From Cyprinodon diabolis (taxonomy: Eukaryota > Chordata > Actinopteri > Cyprinodontiformes > Cyprinodontidae), in contig CM060081.1 of the NCBI GenBank assembly GCA_030533445.1, positions 39,955,611 through 40,019,610 on the forward strand: 64,000 nucleotides of DNA, given 5' to 3'. The notes under the pieces are model-generated. The model was not told the origin of the DNA. It made no database searches and saw nothing but the letters and a program-made list of their open reading frames with translations. Of the stretch, positions 33,665-46,329 are shown piece after piece. A program made the translations under genes and the position numbers. The first letter of the stretch is position 1, and every line of letters begins with the position of its first letter.

Positions 33665-33699
33665 AATTGAATTAAACATGTTCAAAGCTTCCACTAACC

Positions 33700-36600
33700 C
33701 TACTTAAACTAAACTGTAAGATGTAAACATATACATTATCTAGATATTATACATATCTAGAGTGTTTTATAATAAATTTCTGTCTTGTTGATAATGACAT
33801 TTCTGTCTTGGCTAGATCAAAGTATTACCAAACAAGCATTTTTTTTTTTACGGTTTAAGGCATAAGATTAGATTTTAAAACAGGATTTAAAAAAAAAAAC
33901 TATGAAATTTTATAAATGTAGGGACAATATTGTCTGATAAAAAGTAAAATATATATATATATGTTTAAGCCGGAATGATTTGACATGTAAATATGATTTC
34001 CCTACGACTTTAAAAATACTAAGACATCCAGAAAATATTGAAATATTCCGCTATCTTAGTACATGGAAGCAACCCTGTGAATTTTGCTTACTATTCCGAA
34101 GCAAAATATCAAAATAGCATGTTTTTATTGAAGACTGTAAAGAATAGCAGTTGTAATCTGGACTCACACAAGCTCTCTATACTTGTCCTATTGGATCTAA
34201 GTGTTGTTTTTTGATACATTGTTCGATGGAGGTGTTAAAGTCCGATCTGCAAAGTCTGGTGGAACTTTCAGATGTCCTCATCGTCCGACACACTTTAATC
34301 AAATGTATGCTGTATGCAGAATAAATGAACTGAATATCCACAAATAAAAATGCTGCTCTAGAAAAACTGGTGGAAAGTGAAACTCTATGGTTTGTGGTAA
34401 GACTCTCAATGCCCGAGTAGACAGTAATATCAGTTTGATCTAGTTCCCTGCAAAGCCATTAGCTATCTATTAGATTACTATCTGTGAGACAAAATCAAAG
34501 GTATTCAGTCATCGAGAGAGTCCATGATACAATGGTAGATGTTGCTCTGACTATTAATATTTTGATTTTACTGTTATTTCAAATAAGAACCATGTTGGCC
34601 CCTGGCTAATATGACAAATGTAGATGTTTTGTTTCAATTACCGTAAAGCTATGAAAGCTAACACAGAGAAATCTAGTCTCCCCACTTAGCCACAGGTGGC
34701 TGCAATTCCTTAAATTATTTCCACTCACGAAACTTTACGCCCCTACATTAAGATGGAAATGGTCATTGACCGCCATTTGAAACAGCACACATCCCCAATT
34801 AGATGCCTCTCCAGCTAACTCCCACTTCTTTAACAGGCAGAAGACCACTTCATTAACACCCAGGTTCTCACATCTGTCAAAACGCTGCCTCAGACCCCCG
34901 GTGTTGGCTGCAAAGCAACAGATGCCGCTCCAGCTGTGTTCCTTGCAAGTCACCGAAGCCTGAAATGGAGTTTCTTGGAAGTGGGTGTCTTTGACCACCT
35001 AAGTTAATGAAAAGTTATGATCCTGAGCTCTGTTCACTACTTCACTGACAGCAGCTTTAACCATAACAAACTAATATAATATACTATTTTCCATGCTTTG
35101 AACAAATATGCCTTCACAGTGAATAGGATAAGAGCTTCAATTTGTGGAAGAACTTTTAAATGACAGTTAAAATGCAAGCACCATGCTGAGAGCAGTTTAG
35201 TGCAGTCAAAGACCCGTTTTCTTACTTTTCACAACATCCCTTTACTCAAATAAGTCAGGAGAACTGAAGTTATGTCAGCACAAATCAAATGGTGGAATGT
35301 AGTGATGGAGCAGCCATGGGGGGATTTAAAAAAAATGCCAGTCAACACCTACAGCGCATCAAGCAGGCTTAGAAAAGTGGCAATGGAAAGCAGTGGCAAA
35401 TAACAGAGCATTCAGTAAAGCAGGTTTTAGAGACACGCTAGGGTTTGGTGCTGCAATCAGGTGTCTTTCTTTGTGATATTTGTTCAGAAGACATCACACA
35501 TAAAAAAGGGAAGATAACTGCTTTGCAAAGTTCCCTCCAAAAGGCTCTTTTTCAAGAACGCTGCAGATAAAAGATTTGCCCTTAAACAAAGATAAAGTAC
35601 CAGCTAAAAATAAATACATTGGAAAAGTCTTGGTTTAACTATTTTACATTCTGATACAGCCTAGAACAAATTCTTTGCACGATTGACATCATTACTCAGG
35701 GATGATCATTTGCAGTGATTACAATCTGTGCTGTGGATTGATAGCAATAGCACAACCCTGCCCTGAGATATTGTTAACATCTGCTGAAGACCTGTGTGCA
35801 ATATGGAGAAACTGAAATCCTCATAATAAAATTCAGCCAGTGTGGGAGTATGTATTCTCACAATGAAAGTGAATCATCCTTGAACCTTCAATTTCCTCTT
35901 TCCAATAAGCCCTCCCTTCGTCCTTTTCAGACTCATTAGGAGTCAATTTTTGTCTAATTTTATGGTCCACTTGATGTACAGCAACAGCAGGCCACAATTT
36001 TCCAGCTGCTGGCAAGCTGGATAACAGACTTGTAAACAAAAAGTCAAATCGCTCTCTAGAATATCCTGATTATCTTCCTGCCAGGCGACAATAGGCTAGA
36101 AATGCATTACATCCATCTCAAGGAGGAGCTGTGGACAGTTTAGGTTATGGCTTTGATTCTATCAGTGTGTGGGAGCGAACAAATGTTCAACATTTGGAAA
36201 GACATTAGAGGAGATGGTGTGTAAACCACCAGACTAATCTGTGCATAGGTTAGCAATGGGTTGAAATAACAAACGCATGTCTAGCTCCAATTACAATTTT
36301 TATATTTCCATATTCATATATGTTAACTATATGTGTGCTTGTCTATGTTTAGCACCTCAGCACTGAACCAAATTCCTTGTATGTGTCAAAACATTACTTG
36401 GCAGAAAACACTTTTTTAATTATGAAATGTTTTAATTCTACATCCTTAGTTCATTTCTATCTAATTTTATTCATAGTCAACACTTTCAAATAATACCATA
36501 TTATATTTAAGCTTTTTATTAACAAAACATGCAATGTTAAATGTTACAAAGGCGACCACTGACACATAGCATTGTGTTGTTTTCCATAAGAGCTTGTATT

Positions 36601-37317
36601 TCTCGTTCATTTTTTTGCAAAATAGCCTCTTACAAATATATAATTTTGTAGTTTGACCACAGATTTTGAAGTGTGGGCTAGAGTTTTACCAGGTGACTTT
36701 AACACAGAGATTTTAATGCTATTGTAACTCTTGCTAATTTTTTTTCTGTATTGTCTTGCTGAAAGATAAAACCTTGGTTTTTATGATGCTTTTTGCTTAC
36801 TAAGGTTTTCTAACAAACCCATAAGGCATTTCCAGAACTGTCAATATATTTGCATCGATGTAGACTGTGTCATCCTCTGGAGGAGAGCTGGGGTCATTGA
36901 CTTATATTTTTGCATACTGCAGTTATTTCTAAATCTCAAAACCAATTATGTTCTGATTATTTTAAATAGCTTAAAGACTCATTGAATTCTGTGGTTTGAA
37001 TGTGACGAAATGTGAAAATATTGCAAGATTCACATACTTGTGAAGAAACTATATTACAAAGCAAATTCGCTATGGGTGGTTAAGTTAAAATGACCCTAAT
37101 TATTCCCTTTTTTTTTGCAACATCTGGTTAACACAGAAAAGCACATTTAGCAGTGTAGAAAATATAAAATAATTATAATTCAGTCAGCATTCATTCATGT
37201 TGTCAAATGTTGACAGGATAGCGTCAGTAGTGGTTAATGTTTATCATGATGACAATTTAATTTTGATAACCTTTGCAAATGTTACATTATTCACACATCA
37301 GTTGAATATCATATATG

Positions 37318-37320
<3 letters not shown>
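33700..37320. other. No gene supported; includes second copy of the 1329-1404 repeat
   Basis: 33921-33999 repeats the 1329-1404 block (GGGACAATAT, GTCTGATAAA, ATGTTTAAGCC, ATATGATT). The rest is AT-rich. Open frames at 34735-34998 and 35833-36039 on the minus strand lack family features. Confidence 0.4.

Positions 37321-37324
<4 letters not shown>

Positions 37325-37396
<72 letters not shown>
37325..37396. repeat. (TA)n microsatellite
   Basis: About 36 uninterrupted TA units. Confidence 0.97.
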
Positions 37397-37399
<3 letters not shown>

Positions 37400-39440
37400 A
37401 TTAATTCATTGTATTAATACATTGTATTATTCTATGCTGTGAATCCGTGTGGAGATGGAGATCTTAAAGGTTTGTCATTTACATGACCAGCTGGTATTGC
37501 ACACATTCTTCTGCTCCCTGTCTGAAACCATCTGTTTCTGCACTGGTACATGATTTACATGCTGGTAGATACCTGCTGTGGGAGGAATAATTACACGCCC
37601 TTCTTTCTCAATTTTCTAATAATACATCATAAGAAAAATCTTAAGACTTCTTGAGTTTTCCAAGAATTACAATATCAGTAAAAAATATTTTTATCTAACA
37701 AAAGAGATAGAAGGCAAGCTGTTTTATTGTTTTACAACTGAAAATGCAAATCTTTCTAGTCTTTTACCTTATTTAAGTATTCATATTATTACCAAAGTTA
37801 GCAAATAATAATTGAGAAAAAGTACATTTTAAGAATACAATTAATAGCTTACACCTAAAGTGGCATACCAATTAATTTTCCTGCCCTCCTTCTGCTTAGT
37901 CAACCGTTGAAAATGAATCTCATTACGTTTCACTTTTTTATTTGGAAATTGCATTAAATCCATTGACAAAACTCAACACAAAAGGTTATCACTGAAATCA
38001 AGGAGAGATAAAAGCATCCTGCTGCTGGATGTGCTTTCACTTTTCAGCTTTTAAATTACTTCATGACTAATAGTAGTGTCGCTAACACTGGTACCAAACT
38101 GCAAATGTCAAAGGGTTGCACTTTTCAATGCAAATACATTTTTTTGTTAATATTGTTTTCAAAAAAGGCAGTTTGTGTAATTTCCAGTAATTGGTTGAGT
38201 TTAGAATAACTTCTTGGAAATGTTATAAAACTTAAATAAATCAGAAATACAAAAATGGCACTTACAGTAATAATTAATATTGCAAGCTACTGTAAACCTC
38301 TATCAGCTCCATGTCTGCGTCAGGTTGAAATAATTGCGGAACATAAAATACTGACATCTGTTCCACAAAACCTGTCACTGGTCTGTGCCTTGGCAAATCT
38401 TTTACAAAAGGCTATTTTATCATTTCATCCTTTCAATCCGATTTCCCATCGTATTCTATGTATTATAATTGCAGTGGACCACCAAAACCTAAAAAAAGGC
38501 ACAATCTGAGCCTTAAAAGCACAGTTTGCACCAAGATTTACAAAATCCTCAGCATAAGGCTCATACTAGAATAGATCAGCTAGAATAGAAAGTTGGTTCG
38601 TTGAGTAAAACAGCAGGATTTTATTTCTGGAGGTAAAAATCTCAGGCTAACCTAAAAACTCCTTCCAGTATTTACTTGTCAGAATCCCTATTACACCATA
38701 AAACCTTCATAATTTAGGAATTGGTTATTCAGTTATATAATTAGAATTCAGATATTTGTATTTAACTTTTAATTTCCCCCCATTACTTAGAAGATGAATT
38801 AGTCCTTTCACTTCATGTTACATTGAGATTTCTAGTAAAGTCTAATTCATTTAAAGAATTGTCAATATGACTTAGATTTGATACATTTACATCTAAATTA
38901 TACTGATTATGAGCTCTTTTTGATTTTTTTCTAATTATTAGATTTTTTTTTTTATCACAGTTGATTATCTTTATGTTGATTATGAATGAATAAAATTCTG
39001 GTTAGCATTTATACTTCAGACAATTCCTTGTGTTTTTTATGTAAAACAAATTATTCAATAAAGTGGATTAGGATTGTTGTTTTCTTTTGCTTATCAAGAT
39101 GAATATAGTCCAACAAGACTTTGAATAAATTTGATAAATATTTTAGATTATTTTTCCCAAGTAATCATGAAGAGGAAAGAAAGGGTAAAATACACTTTGA
39201 TGAATAAAAGTTTAATCTGATTCTGATTCATGTGAGAAAAGATTTCAACAACATAAAGCTGCAGAGGACAAAAATAAATGATGATGCTGAACTCCCTTTG
39301 AATTTTAGGACGGCCATGTAAAAACAATAGATTTTTACATCTCTAAAGATTTGAGAGATCCAACATTACTAAAAGACTTTTCAAGCAACTGAAGCATTAA
39401 ACACAATTCTGTGATGTGTATTGTTGTTAATTTTAAAAAA
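37400..39440. other. No gene or defined repeat seen
   Basis: AT-rich. If the 39451-39486 microexon is real this is its downstream intron. Confidence 0.4.
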
Positions 39441-39450
39441 TAAGACTCAC

Positions 39451-39486
39451 CATAAGGTCCTGGTCCTGGAGAAACACTTGTCATAT
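39451..39486 (-). CDS. Candidate 36-nt microexon of an unidentified gene
   Basis: On the minus strand a strong 3' splice site (ATTCTTTTCCTTTCTGTGTAG, AG at 39488-39487) is followed by 36 nt and then GTGAGTC, a strong 5' splice site (GT at 39450-39449). The exon length is a multiple of three, so inclusion would keep frame. In the open frame it encodes MTSVSPGPGPY plus split codons at both ends (phase 1 to phase 1). It is more GC-rich than its flanks. Small frame-neutral exons like this are typical of alternatively spliced cassette exons in long vertebrate genes, and the surrounding AT-rich DNA would then be intron. The host gene is not recognised. Confidence 0.45.
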
Positions 39487-39489
39487 CTA

Positions 39490-40710
39490 CACAGAAAGGA
39501 AAAGAATTATCAGTTATACTGTTCACTAAAGATACCCTACGTTTTTCTCTATATCTCTATTCATTTAGATTTTATCTCACTTTCTGTAGGAACATTTCAG
39601 GGAAATGTTGCAGAGGAACCAAAAATTCCAGAACTCTGCATGTGGATTATACATCTTTTGAATAATATATATAATACAAATGCGAGCATTTGGGTATAAG
39701 TGCTCATTTCCCACACAGTTTTGCATAAAACATGATCATTTTAAAGCCACCTTTTTCCCTGTTAAATTGCACTACATGCTGGACACTATGAACGTGACTC
39801 GAAGCCAAAGGAATATGCTTTCCATCTATCCTATTTCCTACCCCCACCACTCCTTTGACTGCTAGCTAGGAGAGTCAGAGATTGTTTCAGACATGGGAAG
39901 TGGTGCCTGGCAGCTGTAGGCAGGCAGACTGCTGGAGTGTGGATATGATTAAAAGGGAGCAAGAACAGCAGTTTTCATCAGAATATCATCAAGATTAGAC
40001 TAAAAGCAGAGCATACAGGAAGAAGTAATCTAAATCTGGAAAAAAAATGAGAACGATATGCAGGAATTAATTGCAAAAAAAAAGCTAATGCGCTGCTTTC
40101 ATGTGGTCATACTGATATATAAAATGTAGAAAAGTAATAATAAAAACCAAAGAGGTAAGTCAAGTCAGTTGGAGATAAAACTGTGTCATACAGAGTACAG
40201 TGTGGCTATTTTTTTTTTAACCACAAATGCTTAAGTCTGCATTTTAAAGGGTTGGAAATCTCTTTCAATATTTTTCTTCTGGTAGAACTGATCTTTAAAA
40301 GCGTACAAAAACAGATGCTGGCTGTGGATAATTAATCTACTGATAATCACTGCCATCCTCCCCAGGGGTACCTAACTCAAATAATTACAAAGCACATGCA
40401 GCATCAACGCTCAAAGAGGCACACGCTCCATTTATTGACAAAGTAGTAAGATAAAAATACCATCCGGCTAATTAGAACTATTTGCCTGACTATCTTGTTG
40501 CAGTAGATGAAAAGACAGAATGCAACTACTGATGAATGACATTTATAAATAGACAGTTTTTAAAGAATACAAGATATAGAATACATATGTGACACAAGCG
40601 TACGAGTCATTGTTTTAGGCTAAGAATGTTACATTTATTACCTTAAATTCAACTCTTCTTTCTAATAGTATTTTAGTAAAAATTAATTCCAAAGTCACTT
40701 CAACATATTA
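39490..40710. other. No further gene evidence
   Basis: AT-rich sequence, upstream of the candidate microexon on the minus strand. Nothing I can assign. Confidence 0.4.
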
Positions 40711-41299
40711 TATATTTCTGTTTGTTTTTTTTTTGTTTTTTTAAATTCTTTATTTTTGAGGTATTGAGAAGATTACAAAAGCACAGTTTCAATCTGTGAT
40801 CAGATACATTCCTTCTCCTTACATTTCCAATTATGAGAACAATACGGAACAAACAAAAAGCAACTAAAACAAAGTAAAACAAAAAAGGTGAACAATGGGG
40901 TATTATTTTGGAGAGACATGCATTTATATATAAACTAAGTATATTATATTGTGAATAGACATCTCCCGAAGGATGACGCCTTTCTTTTTAAATTCTCAAC
41001 AATTTACTACATATTGTGTTTGGTTGACATATGACATCCATTTGGACCACAAGATGGTAAACTTATTCATTTGAAAACAAATTAGAAATGTTAATCTTTC
41101 CATCTGATAGATTTCATTAACACACTATCCATTCATCTACAGTAGGAGGCTCAGGGAGGAGCCAGCGACTGGTGACAGTTTTTTTACATGCCGTGATTAA
41201 TATTTGAAACAGATATTTTGCATCATTAGGTAGTCATTCTGTGTCACCTAGAACAAGAATATTAAATTTAAAAGGTATTTTTATATTTAAGATATTTTC

Positions 41300-43283
41300 A
41301 ATGTTTTTGTGTATTTCTACCCAATAAAGTCTTGTAATTGTACAGTCCCAAAATATATGCCAGTGGTTGGGTTCTGTGTCTCCACATTTCCTCCAGCACT
41401 TGGGCTCTCCCCTGGTGTGAGAGAGTTTCTGTTTCGGTGTTATAAAAAATCTAAGTAAGCATTTCCAGTTAAATTCTCTCCATGATTACGAATTTGTACA
41501 TCTCCAAACTGTCATACAGTAACTATGCCACTTTTCTTCTGGTATTTCCATTTTACTTTCCTTTTCCCATTTTGTTTTCACATATAAAGAGGAATGTGTT
41601 TTTTTACTCATAAGCCCCTTATATAATCGTGATATAATACCTTTTTTGAATTTGGCCTGATATGCCGTTAGTATTTCGTTAAGCACTGGTTCCTGTTCAT
41701 CTACATGTCTAATAATGTCTTGATTAAGATAATGGCGTATTTGTAAATATACATAAAAATCCCATTTCCCCAGGTTATAACTCGTTTTAAGTGTTTGGAA
41801 ATCTTTTACTTGTCCTTTATCCATTATTGAGAAATGTGTTGTTAAGCCTTTAATTGTCCAACTGTGTCTGTTTGATTTGGTTTAAAATCAGGGTCGTAAG
41901 CGCACCATCTTATAATTCTTAGTGAATCATGTAGCTTATATTCCTGTTTAACATCAGTCCAGATTTTTAATTGGGATCTTATCCAAGGATTTTCATTTTG
42001 GAGTTTAATCTGTTCTACATCTTTATTCCCCAAGACGGCCTGTAGGGGGATGTCTGGGGATAGGGCCAATTCAATATGCTTCCATCGGGCCTTGTAGTTT
42101 TTATTACATAGGTTTATCAGTGGCTTAATTTGAGCAGAATAGAAGTAGTTCTTTAAATGTGGTACATTCATGCCCCCTTTTTCTTTTGAAAGCTGTAGTG
42201 TTTTAAATCTAATTCTCAGCTTTTTTCCATGCCATATGAATCTGGAAAGCATTGTGTCCCACTCTACAAATTGCTTTTTAGTAATTTCTACTGGTAGGGC
42301 TTGAAACAAGAGAAGAAATCTTGGTAGTAGGTTCATTTTGATAGATTCAATTCTTTGGGTTAAACTCATGAAAGGGGTGACAGTTCATCGTTGTATATCT
42401 GATTTAACTTTGGTCAGAAGATCCTCATAATTACACTTGGCTATAATGGTTATATCTTTGGGGATAAGAACCCCAAGGTACTTCAATACAGTTTGGTCCC
42501 ATTTAAGTTTTAATTCAGCTCGCAAAGAATTTGGTGGATTATAAGTAAATGTCAATATCTGTGTTTTTTTCACATTCAGTTTATATCCTGCAAATTCACC
42601 AAAGCTGTTCAAGCTCTGAAATAAAGTAGGCAGTGAAGTGTTTGTTTCGCTTATGTATACCAACACATCATCTGCATATAGCGCCACCGTGTGTGAATCA
42701 CCAGAAATGTTTATGCCTTTGATATTTTCAGTTTGTCGTATTAGTTGGGCTAGCGGTTCTATATAAAGGGCAAACAGTAAAGGAGAAAGTCCACATCCTT
42801 GCCTTGTTCCTCGCTCTAATTCAAAGGTATTTGACAGATATCCATTGATTTTTATCTGTGCAAGTGGTTTTGTGTATAGTGACCTGATTATGTTGATAAA
42901 ATTGGAGTAGAAACCAAACTTCTCAAGTACTTTATATAGAAAATCCCAGCTTACTGTATCAAAAGCTTTTTCAGCGTCAAGGCTGATCACTGCAGCTGGT
43001 GTTTGGCATTTTTGAATATGGTTCAGGATATGCAATGTACATTATCATGGCTTTGTCTCTGTGGGATAAAACCGGTCTGATCGGTATGAATAAGTTCTGG
43101 GAGTATGTCTTGTATTCTCCTTGAGAGAATTGATGTAAATAGCTTATAATCAAAATTAAGAACAGAGATGGGTCTGTAAGAACTGCAGCTAAGATGGTCC
43201 TTTCCTTCTTTTGGAATAACAGATATTGTAGCCTGTTTCCATGTTGGTGGCATTTTACCCTCTTTCAAAGCGATGTTAAAAAT
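41300..43283 (-). pseudogene. L1 ORF2 remnant: reverse transcriptase and C-terminal zinc knuckle
   Basis: Starts inside the reverse transcriptase with KEGKMPPTWKQATISVIPKE, then SYRPISVLNFDYKLFTSIL and DQTGFIPQRQ. After a frameshift near 43035 it continues with [12 protein letters not shown] (motif A), [17 protein letters not shown] (motif B) and [11 protein letters not shown] (motif C, YADD catalytic aspartates intact). A single TGA at 42385-42387, in the place of a likely TGG, interrupts the frame. It resumes as SLTQRIESIKMNLLP. Another frameshift near 41850 precedes MDKGQVKDFQTLK. The C-terminus carries CWRKCGDTEPNHWHIFWDC, the L1 Cys/His knuckle (about 41340-41400). The endonuclease domain is absent. 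The catalytic motifs are readable, so decay is moderate. Confidence 0.8.
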
Positions 43284-43497
43284 TGACGGTATCTTGTTGG
43301 ATCTCCAGAAGCTGCTGCTTGTTGTCTCGTCTGAAATCTCTAAGTTCTGCGAGTATGCCATTCAAGCTAGCCTCCTCCATTTCCCCCTCCTCGGCCTCGT
43401 GGACTGGCGAGCGGCTATGGTTGATTCTTTGTTCTTCCTCATTAATTATCGCTGCACCAGTCGTTTTCCTCCGTCTTGAGACAACCCTAGCCTCCAT
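43284..43497 (-). pseudogene. L1 ORF1 N-terminal remnant
   Basis: Opens with ATG at 43497 (MEARVVSRRRKTTG), then a charged, glutamate-rich stretch (EAEEGEMEEASLNGILAEL) and a helical segment DFRRDNKQQLLEIQQD, as at the start of an L1 ORF1 coiled coil. After about 70 codons it runs into ORF2 sequence at the deletion junction near 43278-43285 and hits a stop. The RNA-recognition and C-terminal domains are missing. Confidence 0.65.
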
Positions 43498-43785
43498 CTT
43501 CGGTAAAAACTCACTTAAGGTTAAATATAAATTTGTTTTTGGGTTGTTTTTGTAAAACCGTTGATTAGCACCAAAGTTAAGCTGGCGTCTTGGTCATTAC
43601 CCGGAAGTTCTCATTTCTATGTTTGTTTTGCTCAGGATTGTGGATCAGAAAACATCGAACGGCCTTCAAAAAAAATCTAGGAAGACACATGAGTCAAAAG
43701 AATCTCCAATTATTGCTCATACAAAGTTTTAACTTCTTGTAAATCTTCAGATTTCACACTGGGGATTTTATTTCTTAGCTTTAGA

Positions 43786-43896
<111 letters not shown>

Positions 43897-43978
43897 GATT
43901 TTGCTATTGTCTCCTACCTTTAGCCATGGCAAGTTACATGTATTATGTACAAATTCTGTCATTAAAATCACCTTGAGA

Positions 43979-44003
43979 TGTCTGTCTGTCTGTCTGTCTG
44001 TCT
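43979..44003. repeat. (TGTC)n microsatellite
   Basis: Six TGTC units. Confidence 0.95.
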
Positions 44004-44004
44004 T

Positions 44005-45470
44005 TTTTAATCTTAACCGGTAACCTGTATGGATTGTCTCTAAGACATCAAGCCTGACACTTTAAGTCTTATCCGGTGTCACCTGCAGTTTGCAAATCAT
44101 AGAAGTGTTAGATTTAATTCTGCTTGGATAATATGGCTGTGGCATCAACTTCTAAACTGACATGTTCACTGGGTTTCCTCCTCATTCATCTTTCTACATT
44201 TGCATTAGGGTTGGTTTTCATATTCCTATTCAGCTGGTACCCAGTATGGTCATACTCAAATTCTTTAGGTTTGAGTGTCCTGCAATTTTTAGATGCATCC
44301 CTTTTCTGACACACTTAAATCCAATTGCCAGACAGCCTTACCAGACTGCAGTCAAGCTCTACAGAGCCCTGTTAAGCCATATTTGTGTTTGCAGTGTTAA
44401 AGCGCATCTTAAAGTTGCAGGACGCCAGCCTTTGAGGACACGAGTTTGAAATTGCTGCACTAAGAACTTATTAGAGCTAAATAAGCTTGATTTATCAAAG
44501 TCCCTCTCAGCTGAACTAGTTTCATTGTATAAGGAGCTGTTACTTGCTTTTTTTGGACAATTTCTCCTGCATTCAGGTCCTGATCGGCAGGGCTAATCTG
44601 CCCAACAGGGAGCACCTGTCAGACACCCTTAGGAGTGTAGCTGATAGACCTGATTACCCTGTGGCTTTTCTTGCTTGTCTTAAATGTGTTTAGGATTGTC
44701 AGTGACAGTGTGTTTACGTTAAAGAGGGCTCAATAGGCACCCGATTCTGCATATCAAACAATATTGCAGTTCAGCTGTACTTTATAAATAAATGCTGAGC
44801 ATTTACTGCTATGTGTTGCACAAAAAACAATTAGCAAGGACAAGGACAGTGTAATACTTTTTGTTAGGAATTTGCTACAAATCATGTTTATTTTGTTGTT
44901 TCTTTACATGTTATCAAATCTGTGCCTGTGCTTTAATGATTGAAGACAGCAACTAAACTTTGGAAGAAGGTGGAATTTCAATGAATTGGAATATTAAAAC
45001 ATTTCCCTAATTTGCTTTAATAAGGTGAATACCTATAAGTTTATAATTTAGATTCTCACAATGTATTTTTCAACTCTCTTTATGAAACTCACTAGAATTC
45101 AGTAGTTTTGTATATATTAAAAAACAATCATAGAAAATCCACTGTGGGCTCCAGTCAGAGCTCCCATCACATGAACTACATCTCCCTGGAGTGATGTAGA
45201 GGTAATCAGATTTTGGACCAGCAGAGGTGCTAAGAAAGCTCTGGTGGCCTTTTGTTTGCACATTTTTCTTCCACATAACCTTCCATTTTATTTCTATTGA
45301 AAACGCTGTGTATGAATAACTAGCTTCTTAAATATAACATTTGAAACATATCATTTTGATCAAAATATGGGCTTTACATTTTAAATGAAATTCGATAAAT
45401 ATAGCAACTTTTTTAACACATCAAAAAATGCATTCAACAGATTAGCTAACCTTCAGATGAAAGTACCACT
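44005..45470. other. No gene or defined repeat seen
   Basis: Nothing I can assign. Confidence 0.4.
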
Positions 45471-45479
45471 GAATTGGGG

Positions 45480-46324
45480 TGTCAGGAAGCAAGACAGAAG
45501 GACCCAGTATTCAAGCTTAGACAAACAGTGGGATAATTAGAAGAGTTTTATTAAAAACACAGATTACTGAAGCGGGCTGTGGATCTGCAGCAGCTGGGCA
45601 CTGCCCATTACTGGAAACTCTGGTTTGAGAAAAACAGTGACCACGATAATCTGACGGAGGATGATTATCCATGTGAATCACTTACCTGCTTTGATACTTC
45701 AGTCCACTGGCATAGAACGCAGAAGGATCCAGCCGGAGGGCTGCCAATTGGATGTGGCGAGCGCTGCCCAGAGTGAACCAGATGCTGCAGTCCCAGAGGG
45801 CAAGCAGGAGTCCTAGCCAGGCCAGGGAAACAAAGCAGAACAGGAAGGCTAAGAGGTCCAGGAGTTCGAAACCCAGTCAGGGAGGGCAATGAGAACTGAA
45901 ACATGTAGGTCCGGGGTTCCAGGAGTCCACAGAGAGTTCAGGGAGAACTGAACTCAGTAGTTGAGAGGCAGAACAGGTCAGGATAACAGGAACACTACGG
46001 TATGGTAAAAACTTGCTTTCTCCACTGAGCAAAGACAGGAACAAGGCACACTCAGTGGATAAGAGGCAGAAAGAGATCAGGATATCACGAACACTATGGA
46101 ACATTAGAAACCTCTCTCACTACTGGCCCTCGGGAACGAGAACATGAACTATGGCATGAGCAAAGATCTCCAACTCAATGATCTGGCCTCGATAGCTGGG
46201 ATTGAGCCGTAAATAAAGAAACAGAACCAGGTGGATAAGATGAGGGGTACTTGGAATCCGGGCAGAGTTAGGCAGGTGAATGAAACGAGCAATTAGGCCA
46301 GCTCTCAGAGTCATGCTTTTGACA
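45480..46324 (-). mobile_element. Solo LTR, family 2, with 5-bp target duplication
   Basis: Plus strand begins TGTCAGGAAGC and ends GCTTTTGACA, so TG...CA ends. Flanking 5 bp are identical: TGGGG at 45475-45479 and 46325-46329. An AATAAA on the minus strand (45547-45552) sets the orientation: transcription would run right to left. Length is 845 bp. No internal coding region and no partner LTR adjoin. A relative with the same block order (GGCCTAATTGCTCG, CATCTTATCCACCTG-TCTG, CCACTGAGTGTGCC on the minus strand) lies in the opposite orientation at 48495-49152. Confidence 0.8.
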
Positions 46325-46329
46325 TGGGG

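Larger units (their letters stand above)
40731..43612 (-). mobile_element. L1-type LINE, full ends but large internal deletion
   Basis: Minus-strand L1 of about 2.9 kb. The 3' end is marked by a T-rich run on the plus strand (40721-40742, poly-A on the minus). The 5' end lies near 43612, upstream of an ORF1 start at 43497. Flanks are similar: ATTTCTGTTTGTTTT at 40714 and ATTTCTATGTTTGTTTT at 43613, a probable target duplication with a 2-nt indel. The ORF1 start and the ORF2 tail are both present but joined directly, so the middle (rest of ORF1, endonuclease, early reverse transcriptase) is lost. Stop and frameshifts in ORF2 make it non-functional. Confidence 0.8.

Noticed and set aside
34735..34998. 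87-codon minus-strand open frame
   Set aside because: No splice context, no domain, length expected by chance in 64 kb.
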